Source: a virus. From it: a DNA stretch of 29,899 nt. Where the stretch lies: IMG/VR virus record IMGVR_UViG_3300005663_000163, positions 1 to 29,899 of that record, one strand, 5' to 3'. Below, piece by piece: positions 1-7,150 of this stretch. The notes below the pieces were generated by a model. That model ran no database searches. It was not told the origin of the DNA and saw only the letters and a program-made list of their open reading frames with translations. The position numbers were made by a program, and so were the translations under genes. Numbering within the stretch: position 1 is the first letter of the stretch; each line of letters begins with the position of its first letter.

Positions 1-1383
1 ATTCGGGAGGCGCATCCGCTTAAAGAGGAGCTCACTAACCTGCTTAGGTGATCCTGCGTTGATGTTGTAGCCAACTAGCTCGTTAATTTCTGACCCAATC
101 TCCGCCTTCATGTCTGCGAAGTAGACCTCGTTCTCGTCTAGTCGTTCGGGGTCGGTGCAGATTCCGGCTTCTTCGACTTCAGTGAGCATCTCACTCGCAG
201 GTAGGAGTGTTCTGGTGTAGAGCTTTTCGAGTGCTGAGTCACTTCTAACACGGTTACGTAGTATTGGCCTGATTTGAGCGGTGTTCGAGGTATCAATCGC
301 TTGATACTCTGCCAGAATTTGCGGTGGTACCAGTTCATAGGATGAATCCTTATTAGGTAAATAGGGTTTGATCATGTATTTGTAATCAGGGGCGCTGAGC
401 ACGTCACATGACACTGTTTCCAGATCGTGAATCCCTCCCAATTCGTCCAGGGTATACGACATGAGCATTGTGTCGTCGTCAACGTGAGCTTTAATTCCCG
501 CTGCTCTAAGGAACTTAACATCAAACTTTCCGTTGTGCCAGCACCACTGTATAGTTGACGCTTCCAAGTGAGGCCTAAGAAGCGGTAGGTGATGAGGATA
601 GAAGCAATAACTGATTCCGAGGTCATTCCTGGGGGTAATGCCAATCGATAGGATGCGGTCGTTGATGTGACTGAAACCAGTCGTTTCAATATCTGCCGTA
701 AGCTCATTGCTGCTCCAGGTTAGAAATTCAAAGAGGGCATCGACGTAGCCTTGGGTTACATCGTCAGGGATAATTCGTACGTCTGCCTTCAAGTGGGGTC
801 TAGGGCTGCCCCCTAGCCCGAGCTCCATAGCGTATTGGATGTCCTCGCGCCATTCGCGAAATGAGCCCGTCCCCTTCATCAGCGCAGCTACATGTATCAC
901 TGGCATGATCCCGAGCTCTGCGAGGTATGACTCAATAAGGCGGCCACGAATCTTTGTGATCTTGAGATCCCAGATGCCTGTAAGGGATCGTACTGCGGAG
1001 TTACCCATCGCTACGATGAGCCGGTGTGGGTATGCTTCAATCTTCTGCAGGAGACGATCACGGCAGCTATATGCTGCGGCTTGCATCCGTCTTGTCCCTT
1101 CTGTGCCTTCTTTTAACACACGTGCAGGATAACACTCCATTGCATTGAGGACATATACACTTCCATCGTCGGGAACGAACTTATGAAAGACCTTACCCGT
1201 GGGGCCTATTAACGGTTCTCCATCACGTACCTCGTCTAAGCCTGGTGACTCAGCAACGAAGACAATGGGAGATGCAGGATCCCCCTTCGAGCCTACCTTC
1301 GGCCCCCCGAAGGGGCAATCATCGCATACATCTTGAGGAGCATGGTCACATATGTAGCGGAGCTCTTCAGCTGACGAGTTCAT
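1..1383 (-). CDS. Uracil-DNA glycosylase / DNA polymerase A fusion (3' part missing)
   Basis: The frame is open for 461 codons from an ATG at 1383 to the window edge, so the C-terminal polymerase is cut off. Residues 1-190 resemble a family 4/5 iron-sulfur uracil-DNA glycosylase: cysteines 20, 23, 84 and 107 fit the 4Fe-4S ligands, ESPGLDEVRDGEPLIGPTG at 45-63 fits the active-site loop, and HVAALM at 164-169 sits where the second motif is expected. Residues 230-360 are a DnaQ-like 3'-5' exonuclease (ADIETTG with D231 and E233; HNGKFD with D288). From about 400 the start of a family A polymerase appears (INAGSPKQVSELLF). The start overlaps the dpdA stop by 17 bp, with GGAG 7 nt upstream. It is probably the replicative polymerase, co-transcribed with dpdA. 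Motif readings are by eye; the domain order is clear. Confidence 0.9.
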   Translation of the reverse strand, partial: MNSSAEELRYICDHAPQDVCDDCPFGGPKVGSKGDPASPIVFVAESPGLDEVRDGEPLIGPTGKVFHKFVPDDGSVYVLNAMECYPARVLKEGTEGTRRMQAAAYSCRDRLLQKIEAYPHRLIVAMGNSAVRSLTGIWDLKITKIRGRLIESYLAELGIMPVIHVAALMKGTGSFREWREDIQYAMELGLGGSPRPHLKADVRIIPDDVTQGYVDALFEFLTWSSNELTADIETTGFSHINDRILSIGITPRNDLGISYCFYPHHLPLLRPHLEASTIQWCWHNGKFDVKFLRAAGIKAHVDDDTMLMSYTLDELGGIHDLETVSCDVLSAPDYKYMIKPYLPNKDSSYELVPPQILAEYQAIDTSNTAQIRPILRNRVRSDSALEKLYTRTLLPASEMLTEVEEAGICTDPERLDENEVYFADMKAEIGSEINELVGYNINAGSPKQVSELLFKRMRLPN

Positions 1384-2140
1384 GCATATGCTCCACGTTA
1401 CGAATCACTGGGCCATCGGGGTGTGTGCGTTGCCAATAGTTACCACGATGCATATGTACATATGCAGAGGTTGTAGATAGATCTACTCTAGCAAACCCCA
1501 TTACAAGGGGATTAGCGGAATCGATTCCCATAACTCCAGGCAGCTTTGTGCATCTTAGGTCATCCGAGAGATATGCAGACATACCAAGGAGGTGCATCTT
1601 AGGATCCTCGCACTTGGCATTAATGTACTGGATGATAGGGATACGCGAACCTTCTTGATTAGCTATCCAGCGAGGAATCCCCCAGTAGTCGACATCACCA
1701 TTGGGGACTTCAAGGTAATCGCGAAGCCAGTCAACACACTGTACTAGCTCCGCCGCGTTAGATCCTTGTGGGACCTTCATTAAGGGGAAGCCGCAGTTAC
1801 GCAGAAGCGACGCGTGCTCCATCACTAGTTTCTGCGTAAGTTGAAAGTCACCTAGTACATCTGGTATCATGATGCAGTTAGCCTCTACCAGATTTGCGGC
1901 CTCAATGACTTTGCCGGGTGGAAGTGGCTGGTAGAGCTCGACTACGCTATTGTCCATGATGATGAAGCGTTCTTCAGGATAGAAGTCCTCCATGACTCCT
2001 ATATGGTCCATTAAGTCGATGTATCCTCGTGGGTACTCAAGAACATCGTGCGCTAGCAATAGGAGGTAGTTGCCTAGGATTTCTTTCTCATGCAACTGTT
2101 CCAGTAAAGTAAGTGGTGCAATCGGTGAGTATCTAGCCAT
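1367..2140 (-). CDS. dpdA: DpdA-like DNA 7-deazaguanine transglycosylase
   Basis: This 257-residue protein belongs to the TGT superfamily and resembles phage DpdA, which swaps guanine in DNA for a 7-deazaguanine base such as preQ0. Visible motifs are IMDNS at 61-65 (D63), IPDVLGD at 92-98, a WGIPR loop at 153-157, HLLGM at 183-187 and MGIDSANP at 204-211. The paired aspartates fit the catalytic residues of the family. It lacks the C-terminal zinc domain of tRNA-type TGTs, as phage DpdAs do. It has its own promoter just upstream and overlaps the polymerase gene downstream. FolE, QueD, QueE and QueC, encoded nearby, would supply its substrate. Family assignment is strong; the exact base inserted is inferred. 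Confidence 0.88.
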   Translation of the reverse strand: MARYSPIAPLTLLEQLHEKEILGNYLLLLAHDVLEYPRGYIDLMDHIGVMEDFYPEERFIIMDNSVVELYQPLPPGKVIEAANLVEANCIMIPDVLGDFQLTQKLVMEHASLLRNCGFPLMKVPQGSNAAELVQCVDWLRDYLEVPNGDVDYWGIPRWIANQEGSRIPIIQYINAKCEDPKMHLLGMSAYLSDDLRCTKLPGVMGIDSANPLVMGFARVDLSTTSAYVHMHRGNYWQRTHPDGPVIRNVEHMHELVS

Positions 2141-2176
2141 CTTTAGGGCCCTTTCTTATGCGATTCTATTATCTCT

Positions 2177-2206
2177 ATTATATAGGAACCCTATTGGGGT
2201 CATCAA
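2177..2206 (-). promoter_or_regulatory. Sigma70-type promoter for dpdA and the polymerase
   Basis: Read on the minus strand, TTGATG (2206-2201) and TATAAT (2182-2177) are separated by 18 bp. The core TTCCTATATAAT is shared with the promoters at 11046 and 26309, and the ATAGAGATAATAG that follows is shared with 26309. It lies in the 90-bp gap between the 108-residue membrane protein gene and dpdA. Confidence 0.85.
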
Positions 2207-2230
2207 GTGATGTCAAGTGATCCGCCCCGA

Positions 2231-2557
2231 TTAGCCCTTACGGAACTTTGCCGTCTCCATGAGGTCGCGTGTCAAGAACATGTAGGGACGTACTACGGTG
2301 CATAGTTCACCACCTCCCTCCGATCCCACTCGGAACTGCGTTCCTTCGGGGAGCGTAATCTCGTTCCAGTTATCATCCATCACCCTTATGAATTCGTGGA
2401 GCCGGCGTTTCTGCTTGATGACCGACCAGAGGCAGATGATACCGTTGATTCCTCGAGCTGTGCGATCTTGTCCTGGTCCCTCACGGGTGATAAGTATCAG
2501 CACTACGATGAATACAAAACCAAGTAGTTCCAAAATGTGCAGTACAAAGTCCATCAC
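2231..2557 (-). CDS. Small protein with N-terminal membrane anchor
   Basis: This 108-residue protein was not recognised. It has a hydrophobic segment at about residues 4-23 (FVLHILELLGFVFIVVLI), then a basic stretch and a soluble C-terminal half containing PEGTQFRVGSEGGG. Its start overlaps the folE stop (ATGA), so it is translationally coupled and ends the preQ0 operon. A membrane-tethered accessory is possible, but nothing ties it directly to base modification. Confidence 0.7.
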   Translation of the reverse strand: MMDFVLHILELLGFVFIVVLILITREGPGQDRTARGINGIICLWSVIKQKRRLHEFIRVMDDNWNEITLPEGTQFRVGSEGGGELCTVVRPYMFLTRDLMETAKFRKG

Positions 2558-3165
2558 GATCTTCTCCTTAGCTCAACGAGCCGATAAAATTCTTCGCGCG
2601 CCTCGACCTTATCAGTGAACACCCCCTGAACGGAAGATGTCAAGGTCTGCGTCTGTCCTGTAGCTTCCTCGACACCACGAGCAGCCATGCATCCATGTTC
2701 AGCGGATATGACACACATCACGCCTAAAGCGTCGAGGTGATGTGCAAGTATTGCAGTGACAGAGTGAGTTATGTCCTCTTGTAACGAGGGCATTACGTGA
2801 GAGAGCCCATACACAAGGCGTGAGAGCTTCGATATGCCCACGACGCGGTCTTTAGGGATGTACCCGACGTGGGCCGTCCCCAGCACCGGTAATAGATGGT
2901 GGGCACATACCGCTCTGTAGGGGATCCCAGCTTGTACGATCATGGCTCTATCGTAGATATCCTCGGAGGCCCCTTTCAAAGGAAATGTGACTCCAAGGTC
3001 ATCCTGGGGATTGTAGGGGACTATATAACTCTCCAGGTACTTCAGCCATCGTTCGGGAGTCCCCTTGAAGTTCACCTCCTCGAGGTCAATTCCCATGTCC
3101 TTCAGGATCACCCTCATGTAGGCGTGTCTTTGTACTCCTTTTACCTGTTCTTCTGTGACACTCAT
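2554..3165 (-). CDS. folE: GTP cyclohydrolase I
   Basis: FolE converts GTP to 7,8-dihydroneopterin triphosphate, the first step towards preQ0. The 203-residue protein carries CAHHLLPV at 87-94 (C87 and H90 as zinc ligands), GTAHVGYIP, GISKLSRLV and EHGCMAARGV with the third zinc ligand C159. The usual CEHH reads CAHH. A longer frame reaches 3204, but the ATG at 3165 follows the queE TAG by one base and has GAGGAG six bases upstream inside the end of queE, so it is preferred. Its place directly after queE, with queD and queC in the same run, supports a role in 7-deazaguanine synthesis rather than folate supply. Confidence 0.95.
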   Translation of the reverse strand: MSVTEEQVKGVQRHAYMRVILKDMGIDLEEVNFKGTPERWLKYLESYIVPYNPQDDLGVTFPLKGASEDIYDRAMIVQAGIPYRAVCAHHLLPVLGTAHVGYIPKDRVVGISKLSRLVYGLSHVMPSLQEDITHSVTAILAHHLDALGVMCVISAEHGCMAARGVEEATGQTQTLTSSVQGVFTDKVEAREEFYRLVELRRRS

Positions 3166-3166
3166 A

Positions 3167-4879
3167 CTACACTCCTCGGTCTGCTTCGGGCCACAATAAG
3201 ACATGTTGCTGACATCCTATATGGACCTTCTCAGTAAAAAATTCCCCACCTTGCGCGAGCCCTAGCATCATCTGCGCAAGGGCTTGTTCGTTCTGTAGTA
3301 CCGCGGCAATACGTTCCTGGGGGCCCGTAGTATCTATCGGAGTTCCTGCGGTGAAGTAGAATGAGTCGTAGAACACCGTTGGGAGGGCTGCGTATACTTC
3401 CAGTGCGTATTTGAAGTCCGCTTCATCGAAGACTACGACCTTGATACATACCCGGAAGCTACGCTTAGGGCTACGGCGCCCTAACCAATTATATAGGTCC
3501 TCTATCTCGACGATATTACCGCTGGAGGGGCCTTTGGGTGAGAACGTGATTACATCTGTGGTCTCAAGCCAGCTCGGGAAGAATTGTCCTTGGGTCTCTA
3601 CTGCTACTTTCATCCCAGCCATGTTTAGGTGTATCACGAGTGGGCCAAGCTCTTCCTGTATACACGGGTCACCGCCTGTTAGGGTAACATAAGGCGCAGG
3701 TGCTAGGCTTTTGATGTACTCCAGGATCTCCATTGTGGTCATCAGTGTACGATTCTTCTTGACCTCCTCAGGCAGTACCGCATGCATACTGTCACAATTA
3801 TGTACTATAAACCCCTCTGCTACGTAGCTCCCTGCTTCTGTGGTTAGGTCGTACACGTGACGCAATTCTGTGTCTGGTACTATGTGTGCGGGGGCATGGG
3901 GAATGGCTTGTCTTCCTATGTATTCAGGATACTTCCGGTGTAGTATGGGGCAACAGTAGGTGAGAAGTCGAACCCAATCTTTAAGGCGGAATTCTACAAC
4001 GCCTCTACCTGTATCCCTCACCGTCCATCCTATACCTACAATGCTCAGGTGCGCCTTTAGTTCGTCAATCTTGTCTTGGTTCACACGAGCAGACTGGCTG
4101 ATTGTATAGGCTGTGTTAGACTTTGCCATACATCCCTCAGCATCAAAAAAGCCCGCAACCCATCCCCTGCTAAAATCTATGTCAGTAGGTATCCTTGGTG
4201 GGGACAGCTTTTGACGAAGTTTATCAGCTATTCCTTTACGGTTCGTGTGTAGTTTGTGAATAAGTGACCCACTACGGGCTGTATATGTTCTACGTGCTAC
4301 ATGAATTTCTAGTTCCTGTAGTATTTCTTGAGAAAGGTCGATAATTTCTACATCCTTGCTATCTATATCGAGTCTAGTCCCCTGATTACTAGATTTGGAG
4401 TATGATCCATCGCCAGCGATCATTCCTGCCAGCCATCCCATTCGCCAGTGACGATTTTGAACACCTTGCGGCACGTAGTATACATCCATCTCCTGGATCA
4501 ACTCTTGTACTTCACGCCAAGCGAGGTTAGTATATATTCGATGGTTGGGAGTACATACTAGGGAATTGGTAGAATTCTCGACCTCTACTACCTCCTGCAT
4601 GCCGTTATCATGTGTATCTGTAACTTCTGTAGATTGTAGCCGACTGTTGTGTTTACCATGTACTAGCGCCATCACATAGTCACCAGCCACAACGTCCTGT
4701 ATAGGCTTCTGTGACCAATCAGCCATCAATACGTGGCTATTTTCAGCCACGCACCAGGTACATCGCAGCCCACACCCACCGAGGCGTAGGAAGTGTGTCA
4801 CGGTCCCCGACATTAGCCCCTCACCTTGTATGGTGGGGCCAAAGCACTCGATCACTTGGAACTTGTGTTCCTTACTCAC
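3167..4879 (-). CDS. queE: QueE (7-carboxy-7-deazaguanine synthase) interrupted by an intein
   Basis: The precursor is 570 residues; the spliced protein would be 251. QueE is a radical-SAM enzyme that converts 6-carboxy-tetrahydropterin to 7-carboxy-7-deazaguanine. The N-extein (1-42) has the QueE start with FGPTIQGEG and LRLGGCGLRCTW. The C-extein (362-570) resumes with CDSMHAV, then VTLTGGDPCIQ and VAVETQGQF. Joining them restores CGLRCTWCDS, the 4Fe-4S binding loop, so the unspliced protein lacks a correctly placed third cluster cysteine. The gene overlaps the upstream 69-residue gene by 8 bp and runs into folE after one base. Confidence 0.95.
   Translation of the reverse strand: MSKEHKFQVIECFGPTIQGEGLMSGTVTHFLRLGGCGLRCTWCVAENSHVLMADWSQKPIQDVVAGDYVMALVHGKHNSRLQSTEVTDTHDNGMQEVVEVENSTNSLVCTPNHRIYTNLAWREVQELIQEMDVYYVPQGVQNRHWRMGWLAGMIAGDGSYSKSSNQGTRLDIDSKDVEIIDLSQEILQELEIHVARRTYTARSGSLIHKLHTNRKGIADKLRQKLSPPRIPTDIDFSRGWVAGFFDAEGCMAKSNTAYTISQSARVNQDKIDELKAHLSIVGIGWTVRDTGRGVVEFRLKDWVRLLTYCCPILHRKYPEYIGRQAIPHAPAHIVPDTELRHVYDLTTEAGSYVAEGFIVHNCDSMHAVLPEEVKKNRTLMTTMEILEYIKSLAPAPYVTLTGGDPCIQEELGPLVIHLNMAGMKVAVETQGQFFPSWLETTDVITFSPKGPSSGNIVEIEDLYNWLGRRSPKRSFRVCIKVVVFDEADFKYALEVYAALPTVFYDSFYFTAGTPIDTTGPQERIAAVLQNEQALAQMMLGLAQGGEFFTEKVHIGCQQHVLLWPEADRGV
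3797..4753 (-). mobile_element. Intein with LAGLIDADG homing endonuclease inside QueE
   Basis: The intein spans residues 43-361 of the precursor (319 residues). It starts with Cys43 in a block A context (CVAENSHVLMADW). It has a block B-like TPNHRIY at 110-116. Two LAGLIDADG motifs lie at 149-158 (WLAGMIAGDG) and 240-249 (WVAGFFDAEG), each with an acidic catalytic residue. The C-terminal splice region reads VYDLTTEAGSYVAEGFIVHN, ending in His-Asn, and the +1 residue is Cys362. All residues needed for canonical splicing are visible and the endonuclease looks intact, so it is probably an active mobile intein. Splicing itself is inferred. Confidence 0.95.
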
Positions 4880-5081
4880 TGGGTGCTCCTAAGAGTACGG
4901 CGGCATCGTAGATACGTGTACTGATGTTCATCAGGCCTTGAAGTTTGGGCCACTCCTTATGGGAACCAGCTATAGGACCCGATACTTCTACGGCCATGAA
5001 GTCGGGCTTCAGCTTGTCGATCTCCTGCTCAATCTGTAGCTGGATTTCCTGCAGGAACAATGCTGTGGTCTTGTCGCTCAT
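4872..5081 (-). CDS. Small hypothetical protein in the preQ0 operon
   Basis: This 69-residue, mostly helical protein was not recognised. It has an acidic/glutamine-rich segment (LQIEQEIDKL) and a C-terminal helix. Its start overlaps the stop of the 83-residue gene by 4 bp and its end overlaps queE by 8 bp. That tight coupling argues that it is genuinely translated. No catalytic motif is visible. Confidence 0.75.
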   Translation of the reverse strand: MSDKTTALFLQEIQLQIEQEIDKLKPDFMAVEVSGPIAGSHKEWPKLQGLMNISTRIYDAAVLLGAPSE

Positions 5082-5329
5082 GTTGGCTCCTTAATTAGCC
5101 ACCCATCTTTTAATGGGAGCTTGAAATAGTTGGATGAAAGCATCGTTATAACTACGACTCCACCCTGTGTGCCTGCCTCTTTGTATTTGAGGCGCTCCTC
5201 CTTACTACGCTTGTCGTTCCATTTCTCCATTACCGTGTTGATAGAGGTCTGATCTGCGAGAGTAAATGCTACATCTCCATCAGCCATTACACAGCATGCT
5301 ATCTTCATCGTCTTGTTCTTAGCTACCAT
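5078..5329 (-). CDS. Small hypothetical protein in the preQ0 operon
   Basis: This 83-residue protein was not recognised. Its N-terminus, with TMKIACCVMADGDVAF, looks like a beta strand with paired cysteines; the middle is charged (NDKRSKEERLKYKEAG) and the C-terminal part ends PLKDGWLIKEPT. The ATG lies 11 bp inside the queD end, with AAGG 8 nt upstream. It sits between queD and queE, which may hint at a role linked to the pathway, but no function can be assigned. Confidence 0.75.
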   Translation of the reverse strand: MVAKNKTMKIACCVMADGDVAFTLADQTSINTVMEKWNDKRSKEERLKYKEAGTQGGVVVITMLSSNYFKLPLKDGWLIKEPT

Positions 5330-5834
5330 AGTGTGAACCTTGGGTACTAGGATACCCCTTTTGGCCTGCTATAACCCACTGCTCGCGAGACCACTCGACC
5401 ATAGCGCTATTCGAGGGTGTTTCCCAGACACGGACGCTGCGACAGAAGACTCTCGGCTTGTAACCGTTCTCTTCTATCCAGACTTCGTTTATCCACCAGA
5501 ATAGGTACTCTGCTAGGCCTTCACATCCAGTCTTTGTGACCTCTCTAACTTGTGCCAAGCCTTTACGGTTAAGTTCTCTAAAGAACTCGAGTTCAGGATC
5601 ATCCTGAGCAACCAGCAGAGTATGATCGAAGTACTCGTCAAGGAAATCTCTGAGAGTACTAAACCCTCCGAAGTCGCAAACCCAATTCCGTACGTCCAAC
5701 GTTTCGGACTCGAACTCAAAATCGAAGGCGAGACTGTAACCGTGAATGAATCGGCAGTGAGAGTCTGCCTTGTGCTGACGATATGCGACACTGTATCCTC
5801 GCGAGTGGTCATATCTCTTAGTCGATACATACAT
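5319..5834 (-). CDS. queD: QueD-like 6-carboxy-tetrahydropterin synthase
   Basis: QueD converts dihydroneopterin triphosphate to 6-carboxy-tetrahydropterin. The 171-residue protein has the T-fold signature HCRFIHGYSLAFDFEFE, with C27 as nucleophile and H31, then FDHTLLV (D70, H71) and a C-terminal glutamate in VWETP (E138). Two of the usual three zinc histidines appear replaced: Y18 where FxAAH is expected, and Y33 in HGY where HGH is expected. I have the impression of a QueD-like subfamily sharing this pattern. A longer frame to 5930 exists, but the ATG at 5834 has AAGGAG upstream and begins at the conserved sequence. It overlaps the MazG-like gene by 17 bp. Confidence 0.88.
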   Translation of the reverse strand: MYVSTKRYDHSRGYSVAYRQHKADSHCRFIHGYSLAFDFEFESETLDVRNWVCDFGGFSTLRDFLDEYFDHTLLVAQDDPELEFFRELNRKGLAQVREVTKTGCEGLAEYLFWWINEVWIEENGYKPRVFCRSVRVWETPSNSAMVEWSREQWVIAGQKGYPSTQGSHYGS

Positions 5835-6264
5835 GATCGATTCGCTCCTTAACGTTCTCGTAGCTGATGAATGGATCTGTGAAGGGCCATTCAAGGTCCT
5901 TGAACTCAGGTTTCTCCCTAAGCCGAGCATAGAGTTTATAGGTGTTGCGCACCATTAGCTCCTGGATATCGATATTAAGCACGTCCATGAGCCGTGTCAT
6001 GTACCACAGTACATCGCCAAGTTCCTCAACGAGGAGTTCCTCACGCCCACTCTCTGCCAGTATACGGCGAAACTCGTTGTAGTTATTGAACCCAGATACG
6101 CGCACGATCTTCTTGACCTGATCGACGAATTCGCCTGTCTCTCCTGCGAGGCCTAGAGCGAGGTACGCTATCTCCCCACTGTCGTTATGCCCAGCGTGCT
6201 TGTACCACGAAGTGTCCTTCAGGAACTGCATGTACTGTTCTGCCGTTTGTGGAGCAATAATCAT
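5818..6264 (-). CDS. MazG-like nucleotide pyrophosphohydrolase
   Basis: This 148-residue, all-alpha protein has the metal-binding pattern of the MazG/dUTPase superfamily: GETGE with E42 and E45, and ELGDVLWYM with E81 and D84. Relatives hydrolyse (d)NTPs to monophosphates; some phage versions act on dGTP/dCTP or on alarmones. It lies between queC (4-bp overlap) and queD (17-bp overlap), so it is made with the preQ0 enzymes. It may shape nucleotide pools during modification, but its substrate cannot be read from the sequence. Confidence 0.87.
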   Translation of the reverse strand: MIIAPQTAEQYMQFLKDTSWYKHAGHNDSGEIAYLALGLAGETGEFVDQVKKIVRVSGFNNYNEFRRILAESGREELLVEELGDVLWYMTRLMDVLNIDIQELMVRNTYKLYARLREKPEFKDLEWPFTDPFISYENVKERIDHVCID

Positions 6265-6950
6265 AAGTGCATCTCCACTGGTTCTTGTTCATACGCTGTA
6301 GGATCTGTTACTCCTGCATCTCTGAACCCCTCTCTACGACTACGGCATGTTGGGCACATACCACAGTGGTGGACGCCCCCCTCGTAGCACGACCATGTTA
6401 GCTCGAAGGGCGCAAATAACTCCTCTCCTCGCCTGATGACTTGCGCTTTGTTCATGAACATTAGAGGAGTGTACAGTCGGATTTTGTGGTAGGTCCCGAT
6501 ATAGATAGCGTTAGCCATGCCTCCGATAAATTCAGGAGTACAGTCCGGGTATGCCCAATTTGCAGCGTCATCTGCGTGAGCGCCAAAGTACACTGCTTCA
6601 GCTTCTGGATCTGTCGCTGCAAGTGAAGTGATGCAGGAAAGGAGAGTTCCATTTCTAAACGGGACATAGGTGGGACTGACACCACCCGGGAGGTCGTCGT
6701 AGGAAACTTGAGGCATGACAAGGGAGTTATCAGTAATCCCACCTTTACCAATGATCCCAGAAATGTCCTTCGTGATAAAGGCGCAATCGAGCGCCGTTGC
6801 AACCATGTGCGCATGTTGGATTTCATTTGTGTGTCTCTGTCCGTAGTTGAAACTAACCCCGCACACTAGACCATCCCAGTCCTTAACGGCTTGTGCAAGG
6901 CATGTAGTTGAATCAATTCCCCCTGATAGTAACACGTATGCTTTAGGCAT
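6261..6950 (-). CDS. queC: QueC, 7-cyano-7-deazaguanine (preQ0) synthase
   Basis: QueC uses ATP and ammonia to turn 7-carboxy-7-deazaguanine into preQ0. The 229-residue protein has the PP-loop LLSGGIDSTT at 7-16, YVPFRNGTLL at 95-104 and the zinc site C188, C196, C199, C202 (SCYEGGVHHCGMCPTC). Length and motifs match stand-alone QueC. There is no N-terminal glutamine amidotransferase domain, unlike the GAT-QueC fusions linked to archaeosine-type DNA bases. Its start overlaps the upstream gene by 8 bp and its stop overlaps the MazG-like start. Confidence 0.95.
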   Translation of the reverse strand: MPKAYVLLSGGIDSTTCLAQAVKDWDGLVCGVSFNYGQRHTNEIQHAHMVATALDCAFITKDISGIIGKGGITDNSLVMPQVSYDDLPGGVSPTYVPFRNGTLLSCITSLAATDPEAEAVYFGAHADDAANWAYPDCTPEFIGGMANAIYIGTYHKIRLYTPLMFMNKAQVIRRGEELFAPFELTWSCYEGGVHHCGMCPTCRSRREGFRDAGVTDPTAYEQEPVEMHL

Positions 6951-7131
6951 CCTCTTTCTCCTCGATGTATGCCCAAGCAGGGCATAGATTGATATATCTG
7001 TTTATGTTGAGGTTCGCAATCCTTGCCCCTTCTCGTAAGTCATCGACGGTATCCCATGCCTGATCGTCCCCAACCATGATGAATCTATCCACCACGGTAT
7101 CCCAGAAGGCGAATCTGTAACCAGTTGACAT
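6943..7131 (-). CDS. Small hypothetical protein upstream of queC
   Basis: Using the ATG at 7131 this is a 62-residue protein starting MSTGYRFAFWDT, with an acidic middle (DDQAWDTVDDL) and C-terminal EEKEDA. It overlaps queC by 8 bp. The frame is open up to an ATG at 7218, but that start would overlap the upstream gene by 68 bp and has GAGG only two bases away. The ribosome binding site of the chosen start is also weak, so the N-terminus is uncertain. Not recognised. Confidence 0.65.
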   Translation of the reverse strand: MSTGYRFAFWDTVVDRFIMVGDDQAWDTVDDLREGARIANLNINRYINLCPAWAYIEEKEDA

Positions 7132-7150
7132 CCCACGCAAGTCGATAAAC

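Noticed and set aside
839-1132. Plus-strand frame of 97 residues
   Set aside because: It lies opposite the UDG-polymerase fusion, whose motifs are clear on the minus strand.
3166-3204. Longer FolE N-terminus from 3204
   Set aside because: It overlaps the queE end and adds no conserved residues; the ATG at 3165 has a strong ribosome binding site.
5835-5930. Longer QueD N-terminus from 5930
   Set aside because: The extra part overlaps the MazG-like gene and does not resemble QueD; the family start is at 5834.
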